60,196 nucleotides of DNA, taken from positions 1 through 60,196 of the forward strand of contig OMVN01000013.1 of NCBI GenBank assembly GCA_900314525.1, given 5' to 3'. Shown one piece after another: positions 45,258 through 53,779 of the stretch. Numbering within the stretch: position 1 is the first letter of the stretch; every line of letters begins with the position of its first letter. Made by a program: the position numbers and the translations under genes. The DNA is from an uncultured Eubacteriales bacterium. Its GTDB lineage: Bacteria; Bacillota; Clostridia; Lachnospirales; Lachnospiraceae. The notes under the pieces were generated by a model. It saw only the letters and a program-made list of their open reading frames with translations. It ran no database searches and was not told the DNA's origin.

Positions 45258-48200
45258 TTTTTAATTTCTCCATTTCTTCGTACCAGATAGCTCTTCCTCT
45301 GGTTGTTTTTTTGCCATAATATAATGCCGCGTCAGCATGTTTTCTAAGTATGGAATAATCCTCTCGACTAACTATTCCTCTCTTCATATCAATTCCAATA
45401 GAGCATGTAACGTGATAGTTCTTTGGAATATTAACATTTTCCTCATCATTAAACTGCTCTACGAATTTCTCGAAGCCTTTTTCCTCTTCAATTGCATCAT
45501 AGATGTTTTTCACTATGGATTTTACTATATCTTTCTCTGCATTGTTGACAATTATTATAAATTCATCGCCGCCAAATCTTATTGCCTCTCCATAGTCCTC
45601 ACAGGCATTCTTAAAAATTTCTGCAAATTTTCTAAGCAGTTCATCCCCCACATGATGCCCAAATGTATCATTATAATATTTGAAATGATCAAGATCCATA
45701 TACATAATTGTCACATCCAGAGCTCTGTTTTCTTTTCTTGCCCTCTGTACCTCACGATTAATAATCCTGTAATAACCATTTCTGTTATACAATCCTGTAA
45801 GTTCATCTGTGATTGCCTGTACCTTAAGTTTCTGATTCAGTTTATATTTATCAATGGCATCCACTATCTGTCTGAAAATAATCATAAATATATCTCTGTC
45901 TTTTTCATCAAGAACCTCTCTGTTTGATGATAAATTCCATGAATCAGTAAGTCTGTTAAATGTAATAAACAATGATTTCAGCTTTTCAAATCTGTATATT
46001 GGTGCCACTATTATCGAGGAAATCTTGCTCTTGTCAAACATATCCACAAGGCCTTTGAAATCATCGTAATTGTTACTGAACTTAGAAAGTACAAATCCAT
46101 CCGTATCCTTATCAAAATAATTAATTAACGTCTTAAGTTTTTCTTTGTCTGGTTTGTACTCAAGGTCACAATATTTTATTTTTTCCTGATCATCATCAAA
46201 ATCTATAAACAAAACATTATCCAGTTTGAAATTCATTTTAAAATTGGCTACAAGTGTGCTAATCATATGCTCTAGCGACATATATTCACCATTAACAAGT
46301 TCCTGAAATGTTCCAAAAAATTCCAGCTGTTTTTTTGTGGCTTTTAATTCATTTTCGACTTCTTTAAGTCTTACAAACTCAATTATCTGTCCCACGTCCA
46401 TATTACTCATTTCCATTTTCTGTGGAACATATTCACACTGTGTATTATCTATTTCTGCCTGAAGCATTTTGATTCTAACAGGATTGCCTCTCTTTTCATA
46501 AAACTCTAGAGCCTCCTTAAGTAACGCAACTGCCTCTTCTTCCCTTCCCAACATTCTTAATGTTCTTGCCTTGTCAAGGGAATAGAAAATAAGATTCATG
46601 AATTTGCTTCCAGTACTCATCTTCAGAAATCGTTCTGATTTATCAAAAAGTGCAAGGGCATCTTCCAATCTGTTACTATTCATGCAAATAAGTGCACACG
46701 AATAATAATAGAGGAATACATCATCTCCCCATAGATAATTTTCAAAATCTTCTACCCGGTACTCAAGAATGTGATTTAGGAACTGCCTTGTCTTGCTGTT
46801 ATAAACCTGAGCAACATACATATTTCCAATCTTGTATGTTGCAATTGATATAAGAGCAAGTATTTTTGATATATTACATATTCTTATATTCTCTTTTTTA
46901 AGCACTCTTAAGATATTAGCCACTGCTGTAAGATACCCTTCTGCCCCTCCGTAATCTCCTGCCAGAAGCGCATTTGTTCCCATATTATATAATGTTTCCA
47001 TAACAGCATCAGTGTTATTCAGTTTAAAGAATATTTCCAGTGCTTTGTTATAATATTCATTAGCCTCAGCAAATTTATCCGCAGTACAGCAGTCATATCC
47101 CATTCCGTTATAGATATCTGCCTCTTCGTTTAAATTCTTTGTTTCTTTGACTACTTCTATGGATTTTTTGTAAAAATATGAGGCCGTATCAAAGTTTCCA
47201 TTATAGGAAGCCATCATTACACATTTTCTATAAGCCTCAATTACAAAGGCGTAATTTTCAAGCTTGCTGGCAATATCAATTCCCATTAATGTTTTTGGGA
47301 TTCTCTTCTCAATATCATCAGGCTTGCTGTAAATATCCATACTATTGTGATAACTGTAAACAAGAATATGTGCTAGATGATTCATGCAGTTATATTTTTT
47401 GCAGAGTTTCAATAGTTTCTCAGGGACTTCAACTTCTTCACTACAAATCCAAATGTCCTTCCATCCAGAAAATCGTACCATATTCTGTATTATCATTGCA
47501 GAAAATATCAAGTACTCATCACCGATTTTCTCTGTAATTTCCAGACACTTGTCTGCCATTTCAATTGCTTCTTTTACATTTCCAAAATATACATTTGCAA
47601 GGGCACCATAATAATAATACTGATATTTTCTCTCAGTCTCTCTTCCGTTAAATGCCTTGAATTTATCACATAACATAAGCGCCATTGAATAATTTTCTCT
47701 GAATATACATATTGAAATGTATAATGTAAGCATCTTAATTCTAAAATCCAGAGTTACATATACCTTCTCAAGTTCAACCTTCTGATATATTAGTGACATA
47801 TAATAATCAGCCTGTTCAATTGCAAATGTATGAAACATTACATCTATTTTAGTAAGTTCAGCAAATGAGTTTTTAAATACAAAAGTCTGCTCTTTTTTTC
47901 TGTCAGATTCGTTATCTTTAAGTGCTGCATCAATCAGAAGACCCTTCATATCATTTTTTTCTATAAAATTATTATATCTGGCAGCCATGTATTGTTTTAC
48001 CGTGCCTGTATCACTGGTAATTGTCAATATTTTGAAATTATTACTCTTTAATTCAAATAACTTTTCTAAAACACTGAGTGTAGATTCACATATCTGATTC
48101 ATACCGTTGATGAGGATAAATGCCCCATGTTCCTGTGTGACTCTCATGAGAAGATCCACAAGTCCATTAATAAATTTTTCCTTCTCATAATCTCTCTCGC

Positions 48201-48549
48201 TTAAGAGAATTTTCTCTGTTCTTCTGACAATTCCAGACTCTATGTATGATTTAAAGACATTTCTCAGAAGACGATATATATGTGTTTCCTCTAAAAGGTC
48301 ATCTATATTATACTCATACTTATTTATAAGTTCCTTTAAAACTGTAAGGAATGGCGAATAAGCTTCTATTATATCTGCCCCAGTAAATTCACAGTAGAAA
48401 CCATCCATATTTTCAGGCAGTTCTATGGAATCAAAATCCTCCTTCGAAATGACCGGAATGTAATTTTGATTCATAATTCGAATTATATATTCATCCGATT
48501 TCATTATTCTGGCAAAATCCGAAATACATTCTATTCCTTCTTTGTTCAT
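45244..48549 (-). CDS. TPR-repeat diguanylate cyclase with degenerate STAND-like N-terminus
   Basis: 1101 residues. The N-terminus (about 1-220) contains a Walker B-like strand and flanking helices (HGAFILINGMNQICESTLSVLEKL), resembling the ATPase part of large STAND-TPR-GGDEF proteins, but no Walker A is visible. TPR-like helices fill about 230-690 (ADIYNGMGYDCCTADKF, ANEYYNKALEIFF). A short coil and a GAF-like region (about 730-900) precede the GGDEF domain (about 930-1100: DELTGLYNRNGYY, MDLDHFKYYNDTFGHHVGDELL, RFGGDEFIIIV). GGDEF is intact, so c-di-GMP synthesis is likely. The RxxD inhibitory site is absent (CEDY at that position). Signal unknown. Confidence 0.88.
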   Translation of the reverse strand: MNKEGIECISDFARIMKSDEYIIRIMNQNYIPVISKEDFDSIELPENMDGFYCEFTGADIIEAYSPFLTVLKELINKYEYNIDDLLEETHIYRLLRNVFKSYIESGIVRRTEKILLSERDYEKEKFINGLVDLLMRVTQEHGAFILINGMNQICESTLSVLEKLFELKSNNFKILTITSDTGTVKQYMAARYNNFIEKNDMKGLLIDAALKDNESDRKKEQTFVFKNSFAELTKIDVMFHTFAIEQADYYMSLIYQKVELEKVYVTLDFRIKMLTLYISICIFRENYSMALMLCDKFKAFNGRETERKYQYYYYGALANVYFGNVKEAIEMADKCLEITEKIGDEYLIFSAMIIQNMVRFSGWKDIWICSEEVEVPEKLLKLCKKYNCMNHLAHILVYSYHNSMDIYSKPDDIEKRIPKTLMGIDIASKLENYAFVIEAYRKCVMMASYNGNFDTASYFYKKSIEVVKETKNLNEEADIYNGMGYDCCTADKFAEANEYYNKALEIFFKLNNTDAVMETLYNMGTNALLAGDYGGAEGYLTAVANILRVLKKENIRICNISKILALISIATYKIGNMYVAQVYNSKTRQFLNHILEYRVEDFENYLWGDDVFLYYYSCALICMNSNRLEDALALFDKSERFLKMSTGSKFMNLIFYSLDKARTLRMLGREEEAVALLKEALEFYEKRGNPVRIKMLQAEIDNTQCEYVPQKMEMSNMDVGQIIEFVRLKEVENELKATKKQLEFFGTFQELVNGEYMSLEHMISTLVANFKMNFKLDNVLFIDFDDDQEKIKYCDLEYKPDKEKLKTLINYFDKDTDGFVLSKFSNNYDDFKGLVDMFDKSKISSIIVAPIYRFEKLKSLFITFNRLTDSWNLSSNREVLDEKDRDIFMIIFRQIVDAIDKYKLNQKLKVQAITDELTGLYNRNGYYRIINREVQRARKENRALDVTIMYMDLDHFKYYNDTFGHHVGDELLRKFAEIFKNACEDYGEAIRFGGDEFIIIVNNAEKDIVKSIVKNIYDAIEEEKGFEKFVEQFNDEENVNIPKNYHVTCSIGIDMKRGIVSREDYSILRKHADAALYYGKKTTRGRAIWYEEMEKLKNDRK

Positions 48550-48594
48550 ACACTCACTCCATTCTTTATAAAATCACGCAAAACACCTATTTTT

Positions 48595-48623
48595 ATAGTA
48601 ACTAAATATTATTTAAAAGTCAA
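48595..48623 (-). promoter_or_regulatory. Promoter of the GGDEF-moxR operon
   Basis: On the minus strand, TTGACT (48618-48623), a 17-base spacer and TACTAT (48595-48600). Confidence 0.5.
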
Positions 48624-48633
48624 CATCTGTTTG

Positions 48634-48662
48634 TTGTATGTTATAGTAAATTGTGCTAGAAT
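48634..48662 (+). promoter_or_regulatory. Promoter of the cpsD-like gene
   Basis: TTGTAT (48634-48639), a 17-base spacer and TAGAAT (48657-48662). It is divergent from the GGDEF promoter, with only ten bases between the -35 boxes, so one regulator could control both. Confidence 0.5.
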
Positions 48663-48723
48663 ATTATAGTATCTTTATATTTTTTTGTGCATTTTATATA
48701 ATAACTCAGAAAGGAGTTATATT

Positions 48724-49446
48724 ATGAATAACACAGTAATTAACTTATATCACACTAGTAACACCACTGTAATCGATGCTTTTGACGGTGCAGTGGCAAA
48801 CCTGTGTCGTCAGCGCGAAAAGCATGGCTACAAATCATTTCTTCTTGCAGGGTGTGAACCTGGTGCCGGAACTACAACAGTTTCATTAGAATTGTCCATT
48901 GCCCTTGCAAGAACTGGTTGGAAAACACTTCTAATTGATGCTGATATGCGAAAAAATGTGGCGTATAAAAGACTTAACGAGAACATTAACAGAGGACTTG
49001 TAGACTATATTATGGGAACATGTGAAGAAGATGAGATAATTTACCCTACAAACGTGGAATTCTTAAGTTACATTTCTTCTGGAAATACTAGAGACCGTAA
49101 CCCCTTGAGATTATTCTATTCCCACAGAACCTCTAAACTTTTATCCATTTTAGAGAATATGTATGACTTTATAATTGTTGATTCTCCTGCTCTTAATTCG
49201 TGTATTGACTCACACATCCTGGCAGGAAAATGTAATTCAACAATTCTTGTTGCTGCCCTTGACGGCTCAAGTAAAAAAGTTCTAGAGGACGATTATGAAA
49301 AAATAACAAAAGAGGGCGTAAGTATTTCAGGTGTAATAGAAAATAAAATATCCCTAGATTCCTATAAAAACTACTTAAAAGATTATGATTATTTCCAGGA
49401 AAAGAAATATTTACATGGGAATCATCTTTCTTTTGATAAATTTTAA
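48724..49446 (+). CDS. CpsD/CapB-like bacterial tyrosine kinase homologue with altered P-loop
   Basis: 240 residues from ATG 48724 (AAAGGAG upstream). The fold is that of exopolysaccharide BY-kinases: Walker A-like GCEPGAGTTTV (43-53), Walker A' KTLLIDADMRKN, Walker B YDFIIVDSPAL and a tyrosine-rich tail (SYKNYLKDYDYF, KKYLHGN). The usual GxGK[ST] lysine is replaced by Thr, so ATP hydrolysis may be impaired or differently organised. Such kinases control polymer length with a membrane partner of the CpsC/Wzz type. That partner gene, two genes downstream, is broken, and no glycosyltransferase lies nearby. Confidence 0.75.
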   Translation: MNNTVINLYHTSNTTVIDAFDGAVANLCRQREKHGYKSFLLAGCEPGAGTTTVSLELSIALARTGWKTLLIDADMRKNVAYKRLNENINRGLVDYIMGTCEEDEIIYPTNVEFLSYISSGNTRDRNPLRLFYSHRTSKLLSILENMYDFIIVDSPALNSCIDSHILAGKCNSTILVAALDGSSKKVLEDDYEKITKEGVSISGVIENKISLDSYKNYLKDYDYFQEKKYLHGNHLSFDKF

Positions 49447-49457
49447 TGGAGGTAATT

Positions 49458-50264
49458 ATGAATAAAAGAATTTTTGCTGTATTGATGACATTATTCCTTT
49501 CAGTGATCTGCTTATTTCCCGTTGAAACCAGTGCAGATGTTGCATCTGTACTTTCAGGGGCAAATCCTAGTTTTCATCTTGCAGAGAACCAGGTAAACGA
49601 AGTGTATTTTCAGTCAATAGGTGCAGGACAATCAGTAAAATTCCAACAGACTTTTTATATAGAGAAAGCCCTTGAACTTATGAGTGTGCCTGTGCAATAC
49701 AATTTAAGATACTTCAACAGTTCAGGAAAAGAATATGCTAACGCAACCACTTTTTCTCCTCAGGTGACTATTCCCTGCAGATTAAAAATTAATAATATTT
49801 CCGTAGCATCTAATGCTTATATAGGCAGCAGATGTCTTGTAAATGTAAGACTTACTAATGACGGAACAATCGATATATCAAATATCAAAATGATTGTAGA
49901 CGGAAACGTTCCACAAGATCAACAGACCTTTGATATCGGAGCCCTAAAAGCGGGTGAGCACATTATGAAAGACTGCTCCGTAAACTTTCTAAAGGAAGGT
50001 ACCTAGAAATTAAAAATAGATTTTGAATACACTGATGAATCCGGCATTACATACACGCTTGATACAAAGACCTATTCTGTTTCAGTTTCAGGTTCCAAAC
50101 CATCCGAAAGCAATAGTTCATCATCTAATCATGGATTAAAATTAGGAAACAGAAGAATTAACTTTTTCAGTTCTTTCTTTATAATCGTAATAATAATACT
50201 TATAGTTATTACAATAAAAAATCTGCTCAAATCTATTAAAAACGAAAAAGCAAACAGGAGGTAA
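49458..50264 (+). pseudogene. Secreted, C-terminally anchored surface protein interrupted by an amber codon
   Basis: The start is ATG 49458 (MNKRIFAVLMTLFLSVICLF), with a signal peptide to about ETSADV and TGGAGG before it. The frame stops at TAG 50004-50006 after FLKEGT but continues open in the same frame: KLKIDFEYTDESG, a Ser-rich linker, and a membrane helix (FFSSFFIIVIIILIVITI) with a basic tail to TAA 50264. Restoring one codon (probably Tyr, TAT to TAG) gives a 268-residue anchored protein with two beta-sandwich-like repeats. No family is recognised. It sits between cpsD- and cpsC-like genes, suggesting an exported EPS-associated protein. Confidence 0.75.
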
Positions 50265-50270
50265 CTACAA

Positions 50271-50890
50271 TTGGATTCTGATAAAAGTATAGAAATTGAT
50301 ATAAAAAAAATTTGCAAAGGTATAAAAAAATCTTACAAGCTAGTTATTCTTCTTGTCCTGATTTTTCTTCTTCTCGGAATATTTGCAGATATATTTTTTG
50401 TAAAACAAAATAATGAATATGAAGCAACTTCTTCTGTCTACAGTGTAATGTATGGCTCTATTGCAGATTCAACTACAGGTCTGCATGCAATGATTCAGTA
50501 TTCTGATATTGTAAAATCATATAAAGTTGCTGAGCGTGCTGAAATGATGCTAACTGACCCTACAATAACAAAAGATGACATATATGCTATGATTTCCACT
50601 TCTTCAGAGGACAGTCTGACAGGAAGTTCTTCAAAGATATATATATAAGCTGTTACTGACGATGGTGACAAAGCTATCAGATGTGCTACAATGTATTCCG
50701 CGCAAAAATCAAAATGCTCATCCTTATGATATTTGCGGGTGCATTTCTTGCTATTTTATATATTGCGGTAAGAGAAACATTTTCACAGAAAATGTTCGAG
50801 CCAAAGGATGCCACAGTTTATGGAAAGCTTGATATAATAGCTGTTATTCCAGAATTTAATCAGAAAAAAGACAAACCAAATCACCAGTGA
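50271..50890 (+). pseudogene. CpsC/CapA (Wzz-type) chain-length determinant, decayed
   Basis: The start is TTG 50271, with AGGAGG seven bases before it. The intact N-terminus has a cytoplasmic lead, a first membrane helix (KLVILLVLIFLLLGIFADIF) and the Wzz-domain start (EYEATSSVYSVMYG). A TAA at 50646-50648 then interrupts SKIYI-stop-AVTDDGDKAIRC. About 15 codons later the frame shifts, and a few dozen codons expected before the second membrane helix are missing. The second helix and tail (KIKMLILMIFAGAFLAILYI ... IIAVIPEFNQ) lie in another frame up to 50890. At least three lesions make this a clear pseudogene. Confidence 0.85.
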
Positions 50891-50930
50891 TTATGGTTTC
50901 TTATAACTCCCACTGAGTTAAACATTAATA

Positions 50931-50959
50931 TTGAAATTCTGTCAGATTGAGTATATAAT
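50931..50959 (+). promoter_or_regulatory. Promoter of nadBC
   Basis: TTGAAA (50931-50936), a 17-base spacer and a perfect TATAAT (50954-50959), about 50 bases before nadB. No clear NiaR operator is seen. Confidence 0.7.
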
Positions 50960-51014
50960 ATTTTACCATAAGTTAAGAGTTACATATTATAAAATATCGA
51001 AAGGTATAATAGCC

Positions 51015-52217
51015 ATGTCAGATGAAAATAAAATACAAACGGACTATGTAATTGTAGGAACTGGTGTTTCAGGTTTATATTGTGCCCTGAACCTGCCTAA
51101 AGACAGTAACATAATTATGATAACAAAAGATTCAATGGAAAATAGTGATTCTTTCCTAGCTCAGGGGGGAATATGTGTACTTGTAGACGAGGATGACTAC
51201 GACGGATACTTCAACGACACAATGAACGCAGGACATAATGAAAATAATCCTGAAACAGTAGAGATAATGATAAGATCATCGAGAAGACTTATAGATGATT
51301 TAGTTAATTATAATGTAGACTTTGCTATGGATAACGGCAAGCTTCTTTATACAAAAGAAGGGGCCCACGGAAGACCTAGAATTCTTTTCCACGAAGATAT
51401 CACAGGAAAAGAAATTACTTCCAAATTACTAGCAGCGGTGAAGAAATTATCAAATGTGAAAATGCTTGAATACACTACCATGACAGACTTAATAATGGAT
51501 GGCAATAACTGTTTAGGGATAGTTGCAAAAAGCAACAGCGGTCATATTCATTCCATTTATGCAAAGGACGTGATTCTTGCATCTGGTGGTATCGGTGGTC
51601 TATATGAGCACTCAACAAACTACAGACATTTAACCGGTGATTCTATTGAACTTGCAAAAAAATATAATATAGAGACTGAACACTTAGATTATGTTCAGAT
51701 TCACCCTACTACTCTTTATTCCGATAAACCAGGCAGAAGATTCCTTATTTCCGAATCAGTACGTGGCGAAGGTGCTATTCTCCTAGATAAGAACATGCAT
51801 CGTTTCTGCAACGAACTTCTCCCAAGAGATGTTGTAACTGCAGAAATCAGAAAACAAATGGAAAAGGATCACACAAAATTTGTATGGCTTGATATGTCTC
51901 CTGTACCAAAGGATACAATATTAAACCATTTTCCAAACATCTATCGTCACTGTTTAGAGTGCGGTTATGATGTAACAAAGGATCCTATCCCTGTCGTTCC
52001 TGCCCAGCATTATTTCATGGGGGGAATTAAGGTCAATACTTATAGTAAAACCTCTGCAGATCATCTCTATGCAGTAGGCGAAACTGCATGCAACGGCGTA
52101 CATGGAAAAAACAGACTTGCCAGCAATTCTCTATTAGAGAGTATGATATTTGCCAGAAGAGCTGCAATGGATATTCAAAATATCAAATTAGATATTACTA
52201 GTGGAATCGTTAAATAA
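51015..52217 (+). CDS. nadB: L-aspartate oxidase
   Basis: 400 residues from ATG 51015 (MSDENKIQTDYVIVGTG). FAD-dependent enzyme making iminoaspartate for NAD synthesis. It has the GTGVSGLYCAL dinucleotide fold, SFLAQGGICV, VILASGGIGGLYEHSTN, SVRGEGAILLD with the active-site Arg, HYFMGGIKVN and LYAVGETACNGVHGKNRLASNSLLE. It is about 130 residues shorter than E. coli NadB, lacking the C-terminal helical bundle, as in many Clostridia. It uses fumarate or similar acceptors in anaerobes. It lies 11 bases before nadC. Confidence 0.95.
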   Translation: MSDENKIQTDYVIVGTGVSGLYCALNLPKDSNIIMITKDSMENSDSFLAQGGICVLVDEDDYDGYFNDTMNAGHNENNPETVEIMIRSSRRLIDDLVNYNVDFAMDNGKLLYTKEGAHGRPRILFHEDITGKEITSKLLAAVKKLSNVKMLEYTTMTDLIMDGNNCLGIVAKSNSGHIHSIYAKDVILASGGIGGLYEHSTNYRHLTGDSIELAKKYNIETEHLDYVQIHPTTLYSDKPGRRFLISESVRGEGAILLDKNMHRFCNELLPRDVVTAEIRKQMEKDHTKFVWLDMSPVPKDTILNHFPNIYRHCLECGYDVTKDPIPVVPAQHYFMGGIKVNTYSKTSADHLYAVGETACNGVHGKNRLASNSLLESMIFARRAAMDIQNIKLDITSGIVK

Positions 52218-52228
52218 GGAGAACAAAA

Positions 52229-53083
52229 ATGGACAATATTACAATGAAAATAAATGCTGATAATCTTATAATGATGGCACTCAGAGAAGATGTTACAAGT
52301 GAAGATATCACTACTAATTCTGTAATGCCTGAGTATCAGTTAGGAACTGTTGATCTTATATGCAAACAGGACGGTGTTATCAGCGGCCTTAACGTTTTTA
52401 AACGTGTATTTGAACTTTTAGATTCTGATACAAAAGTAGAATTATTCTTTAAAGATGGTGACAGTGTAAAAAACAAGGATCTCCTTGGAAGAGTTACAGG
52501 AGATATAAGAGTTTTATTAACAGGCGAGCGTACCGCTCTCAATTATCTTCAGAGAATGAGTGGAATTGCTACTTATACAAAGAAAATTGTCTCTATGTTA
52601 GAGGGAACAAATATCACTCTACTTGACACTAGAAAGACTACTCCAAATATGCGTGTATTTGAAAAATACGCAGTAAAATGCGGAGGCGGTTCTAATCACA
52701 GATACAATTTATCAGACGGAATTCTCTTAAAAGATAATCATATCGGAGCAGCAGGCAGTATTACAAAAGCTATCGAAATGGCTAAATCATATGCATCTTT
52801 TGTAAGAAAAATAGAAATTGAAGTTGAAAATCTTGATATGGTAAAAGAGGCTGTTGAGGCAGGAGCTGATATCATCATGCTTGATAACATGTCTCACGAT
52901 GACATGAAAAAAGCTGTAGAAATAATAGATGGTCGCGCACTCACTGAGTGTTCTGGAAATGTAACAGCTGACAATATTGCAAAACTTTCTGATGTAGGAA
53001 TTGACTATGTTTCAAGTGGTGCTCTTACTCACTCTGCTCCAATACTTGATGTGTCGCTAAAAAATCTGCATCCTGTTAAATAA
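52229..53083 (+). CDS. nadC: Nicotinate-nucleotide pyrophosphorylase (quinolinate phosphoribosyltransferase)
   Basis: 284 residues. It converts quinolinate and PRPP to nicotinate mononucleotide. Recognised by RTALNYLQRMSGIAT, LLDTRKTTPNMR, KCGGGSNHRYNLSDGILLKDNH, and EVENLDMVKEAVEAGADIIMLDNM. AAGGAG precedes the ATG. It forms an operon with nadB; nadA, the third gene of the pathway, is not in the window and must be elsewhere for the pathway to work. Confidence 0.96.
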   Translation: MDNITMKINADNLIMMALREDVTSEDITTNSVMPEYQLGTVDLICKQDGVISGLNVFKRVFELLDSDTKVELFFKDGDSVKNKDLLGRVTGDIRVLLTGERTALNYLQRMSGIATYTKKIVSMLEGTNITLLDTRKTTPNMRVFEKYAVKCGGGSNHRYNLSDGILLKDNHIGAAGSITKAIEMAKSYASFVRKIEIEVENLDMVKEAVEAGADIIMLDNMSHDDMKKAVEIIDGRALTECSGNVTADNIAKLSDVGIDYVSSGALTHSAPILDVSLKNLHPVK

Positions 53084-53108
53084 TTATTTTCTCAGGAAGG
53101 TTTATAAA

Positions 53109-53756
53109 TTGATCAAAATAAATAATATTTGTAAAAAATACGGAAAATCAAAAGTACTTGATCATATTTCTTTTGAAATTAACCCTGGGGACTGTATTGG
53201 AATTATTGGTTCCAATGGTTCAGGCAAAACTACTCTTGTCTCAATAATCAGCGGAATCAGCAAGCCAGATGCTGGCGAGATTAAATGCAGTAAAAACTGT
53301 AAAATCGGATATGTTCCACAGGAAAATCCTCTCATTGATGATTTATCTGCAATTGATAACTTAAGAATATGGTATAAAAAGAGCAGAAGGGAACTGAAAA
53401 AAGAGATAAAAGAAGGTTCTATTTCAAAGCTCGGAATAGATGCTTATAAAAACAAGTCAGTATCTAAGCTATCAGGTGGTATGAAAAAAAGGCTTAATAT
53501 TGCCATTGCCCTTCTTGATAATCCTGAACTTATTATAATGGATGAGCCCAGTGCTGCACTTGATTTGACAGGAAAATATCAAATAAGGGAGTACATGAAA
53601 TACTTCACAGAAACTGAACAAAAATCTATAATTGTCGTTTCCCATGATCTCACAGAACTTTCTGTATGTAACAGATTGTACTGTCTGAAAGATGGAAAAT
53701 TAATCCCTGTAAATCCAGGTTACACAGACAAGGATATTATGGATATGCTTGCCTAG
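53109..53756 (+). CDS. ABC transporter ATP-binding protein of an exporter module
   Basis: 215 residues from TTG 53109, with CAGGAAGG upstream. One ABC domain: Walker A GSNGSGKTTLVSI near 37, signature KLSGGMKKRLNIAIAL, Walker B LIIMDEPSAALD and the H-loop VVSHDL. It is most similar in layout to ABC-2-type exporters. It is followed by an anchored protein and two ABC-2 permeases on the same strand, which form the complete transporter. The cargo (drug, peptide, polymer or lipid) is not evident. Confidence 0.9.
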   Translation: MIKINNICKKYGKSKVLDHISFEINPGDCIGIIGSNGSGKTTLVSIISGISKPDAGEIKCSKNCKIGYVPQENPLIDDLSAIDNLRIWYKKSRRELKKEIKEGSISKLGIDAYKNKSVSKLSGGMKKRLNIAIALLDNPELIIMDEPSAALDLTGKYQIREYMKYFTETEQKSIIVVSHDLTELSVCNRLYCLKDGKLIPVNPGYTDKDIMDMLA

Positions 53757-53779
53757 TAATTACTCTAGAAGGAATACAA

